This document shows, in pieces, positions 27,730 to 39,276 of a stretch of DNA of 64,000 bases. The DNA comes from Luteimonas sp. FCS-9. Lineage in GTDB: Bacteria > Pseudomonadota > Gammaproteobacteria > Xanthomonadales > Xanthomonadaceae. Position 1 is the stretch's first letter. Each line of letters opens with the position of its first letter. A program made the translations under genes and the position numbers. The stretch is taken from positions 62,001-126,000 of the forward strand of contig NZ_LASZ01000008.1 in the NCBI RefSeq assembly GCF_001014645.1, written 5' to 3'. Under the pieces are notes generated by a model. That model saw only the letters and a program-made list of their open reading frames with translations. It had not been told where the DNA came from and made no database searches.

Positions 27730-29046
27730 TCAGCGCGCCATCCGCGCGCCCTGCAGCTGCGGGGCGCCGTCGACGACGTCGGTCCAGACCACGTAGGCCT
27801 GTCCGCCGAGCACCTGCAGCTGCGGGAAGCCGGTCGCGCGACCGCGGCCCTGCAGGCGGGCGAGCTCGATGCGCTCGTATTCGGTCGCCAGGTCCGGACT
27901 GCGGCGCGAGAGCCACAGCGTCTGGCCGCCGGCGTCGTCCTCGCGCAGCCACACCGCCCAGGCCTGCGCGTCGTCGAGCGCCACGGCCACGCGGCCCTGC
28001 ACCGCCGGTCCGCTGTCGAGCACGACGGGGGCCGCGAACGCGTCGCCGGCATCGTCGCTGCGCGCCAGCTGCACGCGCGGCGTGTCGTCGGCGGCGGTGT
28101 ACCAGCCCACGAGCACCGCCTCGCCCTGCGCGGCGACCGACGGGCCGTTCACCGGGCAGGCAGGCATCGTCCAGTCGTCGGCGTGCACGCGCGCGGGCGT
28201 GCGCCAGGCGCCGTTCTCGAAGCGCGTGAGCAGGATGTCGCGCACCTCGGCATCGGTGCGGCCGCGATACACGACGACAGGGCCGCGCCCGGTGGCCGCG
28301 GCCGCGGTCTGGCAGCAGTCGCAGACGCTGGCGTCGATCTCGTGCTCGACCGTGCGCTGCAGGTTCGCGTCGAACACCGCGGCGCGCAGCGTCATCGGCG
28401 CGCCATTGCCGTGCCCGCCCGCGTCGTCGCTCTCGGCGACGTGTGCGCCGCCGGTGTTGCGGCCGTCGAGCCACGCCATGCCCAGGCCGCCGCCCTGCGC
28501 CCACATCGACACGAAACCGTGCTCGGTGGCGGTGCCGTCGTCGTGTGCGGGCACCGGCGCGCTCCAGTTGGCGCCGCCGTCGCGCGAGCGCGCGAGCACC
28601 ACGTCGTAGGCGTGCGGCGCATCGCCGCCCTTCTGCAGCCAGTGCGCCCACAGCGCGCCGTCGGGCGTGGGCAGCACGTGCGGCGTGTCGGCCCAGTTGA
28701 CGACCATGCGGTTGCCGATCGCGATCGTGGTCGGCGCGTTGCGCCAGCGCTGCGCGGCCGGGTCGAAGCGCGAGTACTGGAACGCGTGCCGGCGTCCCTG
28801 CCGCGAGTTGATCCAGCTCAGCACCAGCAGGCCATCGGGTCCGGCGACGAGATCGGGCGCGCTCGAGCCGGGGCCCGTCGCCGGCAGCGCCCAGTCCAGG
28901 CGCTGGCTCGGCGACTCGACCGAGGCCGCGGGCGCGGATGCGGATGCGGCCGGCGGCGCGTCCTGTCCGCCGCATCCGGCGAACGCGAGCGCGAGCGCGA
29001 GCAGGCTGGGAAGGACGATGCGCGGAGCGCGGGACGGACGGGACAT
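27730..29046 (-). CDS. Putative lipoprotein with BNR/sialidase-like repeats
   Basis: This 438-residue protein begins with a lipoprotein signal peptide (lipobox LAFAGC), so it is probably anchored to the membrane by an acylated Cys. The rest looks like a six-bladed sialidase-type propeller: Asp-box-like segments such as SRDGGANWSAP and SDDAGDAFAAP recur. An unusual VCDCCQT cysteine cluster lies near the middle. True sialidase catalytic residues cannot be assigned by eye, so enzymatic function is unproven. The ATG at 29046 begins the signal peptide; it is divergent from the DUF2007 gene. Confidence 0.78.
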   Translation of the reverse strand: MSRPSRAPRIVLPSLLALALAFAGCGGQDAPPAASASAPAASVESPSQRLDWALPATGPGSSAPDLVAGPDGLLVLSWINSRQGRRHAFQYSRFDPAAQRWRNAPTTIAIGNRMVVNWADTPHVLPTPDGALWAHWLQKGGDAPHAYDVVLARSRDGGANWSAPVPAHDDGTATEHGFVSMWAQGGGLGMAWLDGRNTGGAHVAESDDAGGHGNGAPMTLRAAVFDANLQRTVEHEIDASVCDCCQTAAAATGRGPVVVYRGRTDAEVRDILLTRFENGAWRTPARVHADDWTMPACPVNGPSVAAQGEAVLVGWYTAADDTPRVQLARSDDAGDAFAAPVVLDSGPAVQGRVAVALDDAQAWAVWLREDDAGGQTLWLSRRSPDLATEYERIELARLQGRGRATGFPQLQVLGGQAYVVWTDVVDGAPQLQGARMAR

Positions 29047-29120
29047 GCGCGGCCTCGGCGTGAGAGCGTGTTCAGTGCGCAAGGGTACCCTGTGGCCGTG
29101 CCCGCCGCCGTCGCCGTCCG

Positions 29121-29471
29121 ATGACCGTCATCGTCGCCCGCTACACCGATCCGCTCGAAGCGCAGCTCGTCTGCGGCCGCCTGCAGGCCGAAGGCATCGA
29201 CGCCTTCGTTGGCGACGAACACACGGCGCTCGCGAACTGGGGATGGCGGCTGGCGATCGGCGGAGTCAAGGTGCACGTACCCGATGCCGACGCGGCGCGC
29301 GCTCGCGCGATCATTGCCGACCTCGACGCCGGCGCGTACGCGCTGGCCACCGACGATGCCTCGGCGGGTGCGCCGGTGCCGATCGACCGCGAGAGTTGGT
29401 CGAGCCGCCTGGCCTGGGTCGCGCTGGTGCTGTTCCAACTGCCTCTGCCCTGGCGCCGACGGCGGCGGTAG
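29121..29471 (+). CDS. DUF2007 domain protein
   Basis: This 116-residue protein starts with a DUF2007 domain (putative signal-transducing, ferredoxin-like fold): [29 protein letters not shown], then [19 protein letters not shown]. The C-terminus has a short hydrophobic stretch ([14 protein letters not shown]) that may be a membrane anchor. The function is unknown. It lies 103 bp upstream of tex. Confidence 0.8.
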   Translation: MTVIVARYTDPLEAQLVCGRLQAEGIDAFVGDEHTALANWGWRLAIGGVKVHVPDADAARARAIIADLDAGAYALATDDASAGAPVPIDRESWSSRLAWVALVLFQLPLPWRRRRR

Positions 29472-29574
29472 CGACCGGACCTGCGCGCGGCGGCCTTGTC
29501 AACGGGTTCCGCTGCCGCGACCCGGGGGCCACAATCCGCGCGCGGCGCCGCTGCCGCGACAGCTTCCGGACCCG

Positions 29575-31923
<2,349 letters not shown>

Positions 31924-31931
31924 TCGATCGC

Positions 31932-31949
31932 GCCCGGCCACGGCCGGGC
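31932..31949 (+). terminator. Hairpin downstream of tex
   Basis: GCCCGGCC-AC-GGCCGGGC is a perfect 8-bp stem with a two-base loop, starting 9 bases after the tex stop. No T run follows, so it is at best a weak or Rho-assisted terminator or an mRNA 3' end stabiliser. Confidence 0.4.
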
Positions 31950-32073
31950 ACCGGCGGAGCGCCCAGCACGACGTGGCGCGCGTCATTGCGCCCGATCAAC
32001 GCCCGCACCCGGTTCGCCGCCCAAGATGCCGCGCAACAGGGACGACGCGGCGCGGACGACGATCTAGGTCGCA

Positions 32074-32512
32074 ATGTGGCAGGACGAGCTGGACATGGGC
32101 ATCGACGACATCGATGGCCAGCACCGGCGGATCGTCGACATGGTCAACCAGCTCGAGTTCGCGCGGCACGGCCACGCCCGCGAGGCGGTCGACGAGGTAT
32201 CGACGAACTGGTCGACTACACGCTCTCGCACTTCGCGTTCGAGGCAGCGCTGATCGAGGAGGCGGGCTATCCGTTCAGCGCCGCCCACCGGCGGGTGCAC
32301 GAGCTGTTCGCGCGGCGCGTGCAGGACTACCGGCTGCGCTTCCAGCGCCGGCGAGGAGATCCTCGACGAGTTGCGCACGATGCTCGCACGCTGGCTGTTC
32401 AACCACATCCGCAGCGACGACAAGGCCTATTCGGACACCGTCAAGCGGCATCTCACCGGCTTCGCCGCCATGCGCGACGGGACGGCTGGCTGCGCAGCGG
32501 TTCTTCCGCTGA
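32074..32512 (+). pseudogene. Bacteriohemerythrin, frameshifted
   Basis: The DNA encodes a bacteriohemerythrin, an oxygen-binding di-iron protein, but in pieces. The reading starts at ATG 32074 with [20 protein letters not shown], moves to another frame near 32195 ([23 protein letters not shown] ... [10 protein letters not shown]), and returns to the first frame near 32350 ([23 protein letters not shown]). A third shift near 32480 may restore a QRFFR end at the 32510 stop. All expected iron ligands (five His, one Glu, one Asp) are still present across the pieces. That suggests a very recent loss or sequencing indels rather than an old pseudogene. Confidence 0.75.
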
Positions 32513-32554
32513 CGCGCGCCGGGCATCGCACCCGGCGGCGCGCCCCGGCCCTGC

Positions 32555-35476
32555 TCAGAAATCCACGCCCAGCCGCGCGTAGACGAAGCGTCCCGGCAGG
32601 TCGTAGGTCGAGGCGTCGTAGCCGTTGAGGCTGCAGCTCAGGCACACCGGCGGGGCCTTGCCGGTGAGGTTGTTGACGCCAACGCTCACGCGCGTGCCTT
32701 CGAGCCAGGCGGCGCTGCGCCACGACAGCTGCAGGTCGTGGTAGGTCGTCGAACCGAGCGTGTTGAGGTCGTTGGCGCTGTCGCGGCAGATCGGGAAGCC
32801 GATCGCGCCGCCGCACGATTCGACCAGCCGGTCGATGTAGCGCAGCGTCCACGCCAGCGACCAGGGGCCGCGCGTCCAATCGGTGACCAGGGTGCCGGTC
32901 CACTCGGGGATCGCGCTGTCGTTGACCTCCACGCCGGGACGGCGCGGTTCGGCCTCGCCCGATTCGTTGACCAGCTCGTAGCGGCCGACCCAGGTCGCCC
33001 TGGCGTCGAAGCGCAGGCGGCCCCAGTCGCGCTCGGGCAGCGTCCAGCCGGCGGAGAAGTCCCAGCCGTCGGTCTTGATCGTGCCGAGATTGGCGAGGAT
33101 GTCGTCGAAGCGCACGATCTGCCCGCGGTCGCTGCGATCGTAGGACGCGCAGGCGAGCGGGTCGCGCGTGGCGATGCAGCGTTCGAGGATCGCCTGGGCG
33201 TCCGGGGCCTGGATCGCGCCGTCGATGTGGTGGCGGTAGAACGTCACGCCGAGGTCCAGGCGGTCCGACCATGCCACGCCGTCGGCGAACGACGGGCTCC
33301 ACACCGCGCCGACCATCAGGCTGCGGCTGTGCTCGGGTTCGAGGTCGGCATTGCCCGAGGTCACCACCGAGATCTGCGAGTTGGTCTGCGCATAGCCCGG
33401 CGGCACGCCGTCGGCCGCGCAGGCCGGCGACGACGACGCGGCGCCCGAGCACGGATCGACCAGCGTCGCGTCGAAGCGGCTGAGCGTGCCGTAGAGCTCG
33501 CCGATCGACGGCGCTCGGAAGCCCTCGGCATAGCTCATGCGCAGCAGGAACTCGTCGGCCGGCTGCCAGCGCAGGCCGACCTTGCCGGTCGTCTCGCCGC
33601 CGAAGGTCGAGTAGTCCGAATACCGTCCGGCGATGCTCAGGTCGAGGCTGTCGCCGAACCAGGAGTCGCGCAGCAGCGGCACGTTGAACTCGGCGTAGGC
33701 CTCGTTGACGTCGTAGTCGCCCGACGTCGCGCCCGACGGCACGCCGTTGTACTCGCCGGCGATCGTGATCGGGTCGGGCGTATAGCTGCCCTCGTAGCGG
33801 CGGTGTTCGACGCCCGCGGCGAACGACAGCGCGCCGGCCGGCAGCCGCGCGATGTCGCCGGTGACGTTGGCCGAGGCCAGCGTCAGCGTGTTGCGGCTGG
33901 CGTCGCGCACCACCGGCTGGATGAAGGCCAGCATCTCCGAGGTGATCGTGCCCGGGCCGCCGAACACGTCCAGCGGCACGCAGCCGGCGATCGCCGCGCA
34001 TGCGTCGGGGTCGCCCAGCGCCTCGTTGATGCGGCGCACGTTGTAGCTGCCGGTGTTGGTCTGCTCGGCGCGGCTCTGGCTGCGCACCAGGTTCACGTCC
34101 CAGTTCCAGGTGCGGTCGCCGACGCCGAACGTGCCTTCCAGGCCCGCGGCGGCGTACCAGGTCTTGACCTCCTGCGCGTAACGGCGCGGGCCGCCCTCGA
34201 CCGGGCGGCGGCCGAGCAGGAACAGGTTGGCGTCCTCGCCGACCGTGGTCAGGTCGAAGCCGAACGGGTTGTAGGGATTGCGCGCCGAGATCGTCAGCCG
34301 CTCCTCGGCCCAGGGGTTGTAGACGCCGGCGTCGGTGCCGAGGAAGAACGGCTCGGGCGCGGCCTGGTTGGCCGAGGTGCGCGTGTTGTAGAGCACGCGG
34401 GTATAGCCCGACAGCTGCGGGCTGAACTCGAAGCGCACCTGGCCGAACACCGACTTGCGCTCCGACGGGGTCAGCAGCAGGTTGTTGGGGGCGAAGTTGT
34501 AGCGGTTGTCCGTGCCGAACTGGATGAAGTCGTCGATCGTGGTGCCACCCGGGAAGCTCGCACCATTTGGCAAGGTGATGTCGCAGGTCGCCGACCCGGG
34601 GATCGGCGCGCCGGCAGCATCAGTGCCCAACGGACACAGGCCGCCGTAGGTGTTGTTGCCGTCCACAGGTGCAAAGACGAAGCGTCCGCCGGGCGTGGCC
34701 GAACTGCCATTGGCCAGCCCCGTGCCCGGCACCGGCACACTGGCGTTGTCGAACTTGGTCGAAGCGATCTGCCGCTGCTTGTAGTACGACGCGCCGAAGA
34801 ACCACTGGGCGCGCTCGCTGTGCCCGCCCCAGCCCAGGTCCGCGCCCCAGGTCGCGCCGCCGAGGTCGTCGTACTCGCCGTAGTGCAGGTCGAGGCTGCC
34901 GCCGTCGGCATCGCGCCGGGTGATGATGTTGACGACGCCGGCGATCGCATCGGAGCCGTAGATCGACGAGGCGCCGTCCTCGAGCACCTCGATGCGCTCG
35001 ATCAGCGACAGCGGGATGGTATTGAGGTCGACGGCCGAGCCCACGCCCGAGGCCGAGGACTCGTTGACCCAGCGGATGCCGTCGACGAGCACCAGCACGC
35101 GCTTGGCGCCCAGGTGCCGCAGGTCGACCGTCGCGGCGCCGGCGCCAACGCCGCCGCCGTCGGGCGGGAAACCGAAGTTGCCGCTGGAATTGAACTTGGT
35201 GTTGAGCGCGGCGCCGCTGGCGGTGAGGTTCTGCACGATGTCGGCGACCGACGTGAACCCGCTGCGCTGGATGTCCTCGCGCGTAAGCACCTGGACGGGG
35301 ACGGCCGTCTCCATCTCGGCCTTGCGGATGCGGGTACCGGTGACCTGCACGGTGTCGAGCGTCCGCGCCTGGGGCGCGGGGGCTGGCGGTTGCTGGGCGG
35401 CGGCGGCGGACGCGAGCGTGGCGAGAACGGACGACGAGACGGCGGCGGCCAGCCGGTGGCGGCGGATCGGCATCAT
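32555..35476 (-). CDS. TonB-dependent outer-membrane receptor
   Basis: This 973-residue protein is a TonB-dependent receptor. A signal peptide (ending near SAAAAQ) is followed by a TonB-box-like [10 protein letters not shown], a plug domain ([58 protein letters not shown]) and a long 22-strand barrel ending in LGVDF. The segment [17 protein letters not shown] plus large loops resembles receptors for carbohydrates or organic compounds in Xanthomonadaceae more than classic siderophore receptors, but the ligand is not predictable. It is last in the leftward arm of the catabolic island and probably has its own promoter, because 269 bp and an inverted repeat precede it. Confidence 0.92.
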   Translation of the reverse strand: MMPIRRHRLAAAVSSSVLATLASAAAAQQPPAPAPQARTLDTVQVTGTRIRKAEMETAVPVQVLTREDIQRSGFTSVADIVQNLTASGAALNTKFNSSGNFGFPPDGGGVGAGAATVDLRHLGAKRVLVLVDGIRWVNESSASGVGSAVDLNTIPLSLIERIEVLEDGASSIYGSDAIAGVVNIITRRDADGGSLDLHYGEYDDLGGATWGADLGWGGHSERAQWFFGASYYKQRQIASTKFDNASVPVPGTGLANGSSATPGGRFVFAPVDGNNTYGGLCPLGTDAAGAPIPGSATCDITLPNGASFPGGTTIDDFIQFGTDNRYNFAPNNLLLTPSERKSVFGQVRFEFSPQLSGYTRVLYNTRTSANQAAPEPFFLGTDAGVYNPWAEERLTISARNPYNPFGFDLTTVGEDANLFLLGRRPVEGGPRRYAQEVKTWYAAAGLEGTFGVGDRTWNWDVNLVRSQSRAEQTNTGSYNVRRINEALGDPDACAAIAGCVPLDVFGGPGTITSEMLAFIQPVVRDASRNTLTLASANVTGDIARLPAGALSFAAGVEHRRYEGSYTPDPITIAGEYNGVPSGATSGDYDVNEAYAEFNVPLLRDSWFGDSLDLSIAGRYSDYSTFGGETTGKVGLRWQPADEFLLRMSYAEGFRAPSIGELYGTLSRFDATLVDPCSGAASSSPACAADGVPPGYAQTNSQISVVTSGNADLEPEHSRSLMVGAVWSPSFADGVAWSDRLDLGVTFYRHHIDGAIQAPDAQAILERCIATRDPLACASYDRSDRGQIVRFDDILANLGTIKTDGWDFSAGWTLPERDWGRLRFDARATWVGRYELVNESGEAEPRRPGVEVNDSAIPEWTGTLVTDWTRGPWSLAWTLRYIDRLVESCGGAIGFPICRDSANDLNTLGSTTYHDLQLSWRSAAWLEGTRVSVGVNNLTGKAPPVCLSCSLNGYDASTYDLPGRFVYARLGVDF

Positions 35477-35520
35477 GCGGGCTCCTGTGGCGGTGGGAAC
35501 CGGCCTCCCTGCCGCCGGTC

Positions 35521-35538
35521 GATTCGTTGTAACGAATC
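35521..35538. promoter_or_regulatory. 8-bp inverted repeat upstream of the TonB receptor (candidate operator)
   Basis: GATTCGTT-GT-AACGAATC is a perfect inverted repeat 45 bases before the receptor ATG (35476). Its position and AT content in an otherwise GC-rich window suit a repressor or activator site. A similar half-site, GATTCGTAAC, lies at 57141-57150 (minus strand) upstream of the solute symporter gene. No dedicated regulator is adjacent. Confidence 0.5.
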
Positions 35539-35745
35539 CTTAACCTGACCGCACCTGGGGTTTTCCCTAGGTTGCGCCGTCGGCGATGCCGGCCCCGGGC
35601 GACGCCTCTCCACCACGGCTATCCGCGACTGGGCGACCGGGGAGCGCGTGCTGGCAGGTCCCGACGGCGTCCTTCGATGCCGTTCGCGCATCGCGACGAC
35701 ACCGGACCGTGGACCCGGCGCTTCGCCTGACAATGCCCGTCGCGC

Positions 35746-36867
35746 CTAGACGCCCCCCGGGTCGCGGATCGCGTCGGCGAGCGGCGGCAGCGCGGCGCCG
35801 GTGTCGGCGCTCGCGCGGATCGTCGCATCGGCGGCGTCCATGTCGAAGCCCTGCGCGGCGATCCAATCGGGGCTGTAGTAGCTGTGCGCGTAGCGCTCGC
35901 CGCCGTCGCACAGGATCGTGACGATCGCGCCGGTGCGCCCGGCCGCGCGCATGCCCTGCGCGACCCGCAGCACGCCGACGAAGTTGGTGCCGGTCGAGCC
36001 GCCGACGCGCCGCCCCAGCCGCGCGTTGACGTAGCGCATCGCCGCCAGGCTCAGCGCGTCGGGCACGCGGACCATCGCATCGACGCAGCCGGGGATGAAG
36101 CTGGGCTCGGCGCGCGGCCGGCCGATGCCCTCGATGCGCGAGGCCGGCGACGGTGCGAGTCCGTCGGGCGCGGGTTCGCGGCGCAGGCTGCGCGCGTAGT
36201 GGTCGAAGAACGCCGAGTGCTCGGGATCGGCGCACAGCACGCGGGTGTCGAAGCCGCGGTAGCGCGCGTAGCGGCCGATCGTCGCGCTGGTGCCCCCGGT
36301 GCCCGCGCTGCAGACGATCCACGCCGGGACCGGGTGCGCCTCCTGCGCCATCTGCTTGAAGATCGACTCTGCGATGTTGTTGTTGGCCCGCCAGTCGGTC
36401 GCGCGCTCGGCGTAGGTGAACTGGTCCATGAAGTGGCCGCCGCATTCGCGCGCCAGCTGCATCGAGGCCGCGGCGATGTCGCAGGCGTTGCGCACCAGAT
36501 GGCAGCGCCCGCCCTGGAACTCGATCGCGGCGATCTTCTCCGGCGACGTCGAGGCCGGCATCACCGCGACGAACGGCAGGCCGAGCAGCCGCGCGAAGTA
36601 GGCCTCCGACACCGCGGTCGAGCCGCTGGACGCCTCGACCACGGTGCTGTCCGCCCGCAGCCAGCCGTTGGCCAGCGCGTACAGGAACAGCGAGCGCGCG
36701 AGCCGGTGCTTGAGGCTGCCGGTCGGATGGCTCGACTCGTCCTTGAAGTACACGTCGATGCCGGGAAAGCCCGGCAGGTCGAGCGGGATCAGGTGGGTGT
36801 CGGCCGAGCGGTTGAAGTCGGCCTCGATCTTGCGGATGGCCTGCGCCACCCAGTCGCGATTGGGCAT
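35746..36867 (-). CDS. PLP-dependent cysteine synthase-like enzyme (Cds1-like)
   Basis: This 373-residue enzyme belongs to the fold-type II PLP family (cysteine synthase / cystathionine beta-synthase). The PLP lysine is K53 in TGSLKHR, the substrate-carboxylate loop is EASSGSTA (78-85) and the phosphate-binding loop is SAGTGGTS (187-194). The N-terminus ([21 protein letters not shown]) and the NNNIAESIF segment resemble the L-cysteine desulfhydrase Cds1 branch rather than CysK/CysM. If so it would release sulfide from cysteine (inference). A TauE/SafE exporter gene lies 59 bp upstream on the same strand, compatible with a sulfur-handling pair. ATG 36867 chosen by similarity. Confidence 0.83.
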   Translation of the reverse strand: MPNRDWVAQAIRKIEADFNRSADTHLIPLDLPGFPGIDVYFKDESSHPTGSLKHRLARSLFLYALANGWLRADSTVVEASSGSTAVSEAYFARLLGLPFVAVMPASTSPEKIAAIEFQGGRCHLVRNACDIAAASMQLARECGGHFMDQFTYAERATDWRANNNIAESIFKQMAQEAHPVPAWIVCSAGTGGTSATIGRYARYRGFDTRVLCADPEHSAFFDHYARSLRREPAPDGLAPSPASRIEGIGRPRAEPSFIPGCVDAMVRVPDALSLAAMRYVNARLGRRVGGSTGTNFVGVLRVAQGMRAAGRTGAIVTILCDGGERYAHSYYSPDWIAAQGFDMDAADATIRASADTGAALPPLADAIRDPGGV

Positions 36868-36926
36868 GGGGCACTCGTGTGGAAACGCGCGCGGACGATC
36901 GGCCGGCGCAGCGCACAGCTTACGCC

Positions 36927-37703
36927 CTAGCGCAGCAGCAGGCTGCCGCCCACCAGCACCATGAAGACCGCGAACCCGCGGCGCAGCGCGACGCCGCTGA
37001 TCGCGTGCGCCAAGCGCGTGCCCAGCGGCGCGGTCAGCACCGCGGCGGCGGCCACGCCGATCGTCGCCGGCAGGTAGACGTAGCCGATCGAATACGGCGG
37101 CACCGCGTCGGGCGGCGCGTGCAGCGCGAAGCCGCTGGCCGCCGACAGCCCGACGAAGATGCCGACAGCGGCCGAGGTCCCGACCGCGCGCACCGGCGCC
37201 ACGCCGCGCCAGATCAGCAGCGGCACGGTCATGCTGCCGCCGCCGATGCCCACCACCGACGACACCGCGCCGATGCCCACGCCGGCCGCCGACAGGCCCG
37301 GCCCGCGCGGCACCGCGTCGGCGCCGAGGCCCGTGCGCTGGCGGCCGAAGCCCAGCTGCAGCGCGGACAGCAGGCAGTAGCCGGCCACGCAGCCGCGCAG
37401 GATCGCCTCGTCGAGCCGCACCGCGAACCGGCTGCCCAGCCAGCCACCGACCAGCAGGCCGGGCAGCATCCACGCCACCGTCGGCCACAGCACGCTGCCG
37501 CGGCGATGGTGGGCCCAGGTCGAGGCGGCCGTGGTCACGACGATGCTGGCCATGCTGCTGGCGAGCGCGACGTGCATCGCGGTGTCGGGCGCGATGCCGT
37601 GCGCGGGCAGCATCCACACCAGCACCGCGATCAGCGCCAGCCCGCCGCCGATGCCGAGCAGGCCCGCCAGCAGGCCGGCCAGCGCCCCGACCAGCGGAAA
37701 CAT
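36927..37703 (-). CDS. TauE/SafE family sulfite/organosulfur exporter (paralog 1)
   Basis: This 258-residue protein has about eight membrane helices in two repeats typical of TauE/SafE. The repeated motif is [14 protein letters not shown] in the first half and [21 protein letters not shown] in the second. It is strikingly similar to the second TauE/SafE protein at 61594-62376, sharing [10 protein letters not shown] and GWLGSR/GWLGAR. The ATG at 37703 was chosen because it matches the paralog's start and has GAGGG 8 bases upstream; a GTG at 37730 is possible. The transported substrate (sulfite, sulfoacetate or another small anion) is not known. Confidence 0.88.
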   Translation of the reverse strand: MFPLVGALAGLLAGLLGIGGGLALIAVLVWMLPAHGIAPDTAMHVALASSMASIVVTTAASTWAHHRRGSVLWPTVAWMLPGLLVGGWLGSRFAVRLDEAILRGCVAGYCLLSALQLGFGRQRTGLGADAVPRGPGLSAAGVGIGAVSSVVGIGGGSMTVPLLIWRGVAPVRAVGTSAAVGIFVGLSAASGFALHAPPDAVPPYSIGYVYLPATIGVAAAAVLTAPLGTRLAHAISGVALRRGFAVFMVLVGGSLLLR

Positions 37704-37782
37704 CCATGCGCCCTCGATCACGCCCGGCACGCTCCTTCGCGTCGCAAAGCGGGCATCTTACAGGCCGGCGGCGCCCGCCCCG

Positions 37783-39264
37783 TCAGTAGCGGAACGTCAG
37801 CCACGTGCCCAGGAACGTCGCGTCGCCGTAACCGGCGTCCTCGAGCACCGGCCCGGCGAACAGATGCTCCACGCGCGTGGTCAGCGACCAGCGCGGCTGG
37901 AAGCGCCAGGTCGCGTTGAGCCGCAGCAGATTGCCGATGCGGCTGCCGTCGACCTGCTCGGTGCCCGCGTACGGCAGCGCGGTGCCGCTGTAGACCGCGT
38001 CGCCCTCGCGGTGCCGCCACAGCCATTCCCATTCCAGCGCGACGGTCGTGTTGGCGCTCGGCGCGAACTGGAACGTCGGCGCGACGTCGATCAGGTTGGT
38101 GCCGCCGAACCAGCCGGCGAAGCTGAAGTACGGCGAGGTGCCGAACAGGAACGAGGCGTTGCGCAGCGTGCCGCCGTCGTACGCGCCGCCACCCGACGAC
38201 AGGTCGGCGTGGAAGCCGAGCTCGGGCTTCATGCCGCCGTCCGACAGCGCCCAGCGCACGCTCGAGAACAGCGCGTAGGCGCGGATGTCGCGGCCGTCGA
38301 AGTCGCCGCTCTGGTGCACCGCGACGGTGTCGAGGGTCATCGGCCCGCGCGTGCCCCACAGCCGCACGCCGAGGAAGTCGCGCTCCTCGCGCGCGGTGCG
38401 TGCGCCCCAGCGCCGGTCGTCGTCGCGCGCGCCGTACCAGAACGGCTCCAGGTACAGCCCCGACAGCGCGCCGGGCAGCCGGAAGCCGGCGACCGCGCCG
38501 CGGAAGCGCTTGCGGGACTGCGTGCCGTCGTCGAACGCTCCGGGCTGCTCGTCGACGTAGCGGTACTCGAACGCATCGATGCGCATGTCGCGGCCGATGG
38601 CCCAGGCGCGCGCGCCGTCGAGCGTGAAGTGCAGGTTGGGGTTCTCGCGCACCGACACCAGCTGGATCGGGCCGTCGCTGAAGTCCTGGCGGCCGACGCG
38701 CAGGCCGGTCTCGACGTCGCCGCGCCGCCCGGTCAGGTCGACGAAGGCCTGCTGCACCAGCGCCTCGTTGTCCAGGCTCACCGGCTCGCCGGTGTTGCGG
38801 CCCTCGACGCTGCCGTGCGCGAGCTCGCCGTAGAGACGCACATGCTCGCCCAGGTGCAGGTCGGCACCGAAGAAGCCGCGGTAGAGCCACTGCTGCTCCG
38901 ACGCACCGTTGCGCAGGCCGGGGTGGTCGACCACGTTCATGCGCAGCCGCTGCTCGGTACTCAGCGACAGGTAGGTGTCGCCGCCGTCGCCGAGCGGGAT
39001 GTACTTCCAGTCGTCGCCGTCGCCGGCCTTGCGGCCTTCGGCGCCGTCGGGCGACCAGTCCTCGACCCAGCGCGACATCCAGGTCTGCGGGCCGGTCCGG
39101 CCGCCCCAGCCCTGCGCGGCGAGCGGATAGCCGGCAGCGGCCGGCGGCGACGCGGCCGCGGTGGCGGCGGGCGCGGCCGGGTCGGCGACGGGCGACTGCG
39201 CCCAAGCGGGCGCGGTCGCCGCGCACGACAGCGCGAGGGCGAGCGCGGCGAAGGCGGGATGCAT
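37783..39264 (-). CDS. Alginate-export-domain outer-membrane porin
   Basis: This 493-residue protein has a signal peptide (MHPAFAALALALSCAATAPAWA) and an AlgE-type (alginate export) beta-barrel: YRGFFGADLHLGEHVRLYGELAHG and the long amphipathic strands up to the final TWLTFRY. Proteins with this domain occur in Xanthomonadaceae and pseudomonads far from alginate genes and often next to organic-acid catabolism, so a substrate channel is a better guess than alginate export. It begins 12 bp after the UbiD stop. The ATG at 39264 is used; a GTG three codons upstream is possible. Confidence 0.82.
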   Translation of the reverse strand: MHPAFAALALALSCAATAPAWAQSPVADPAAPAATAAASPPAAAGYPLAAQGWGGRTGPQTWMSRWVEDWSPDGAEGRKAGDGDDWKYIPLGDGGDTYLSLSTEQRLRMNVVDHPGLRNGASEQQWLYRGFFGADLHLGEHVRLYGELAHGSVEGRNTGEPVSLDNEALVQQAFVDLTGRRGDVETGLRVGRQDFSDGPIQLVSVRENPNLHFTLDGARAWAIGRDMRIDAFEYRYVDEQPGAFDDGTQSRKRFRGAVAGFRLPGALSGLYLEPFWYGARDDDRRWGARTAREERDFLGVRLWGTRGPMTLDTVAVHQSGDFDGRDIRAYALFSSVRWALSDGGMKPELGFHADLSSGGGAYDGGTLRNASFLFGTSPYFSFAGWFGGTNLIDVAPTFQFAPSANTTVALEWEWLWRHREGDAVYSGTALPYAGTEQVDGSRIGNLLRLNATWRFQPRWSLTTRVEHLFAGPVLEDAGYGDATFLGTWLTFRY

Positions 39265-39276
39265 GCGGGCCACGGC

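Noticed and set aside
37783-39264. Alginate export.
   Set aside because: No alginate synthesis or modification genes are present; only the barrel type is shared.
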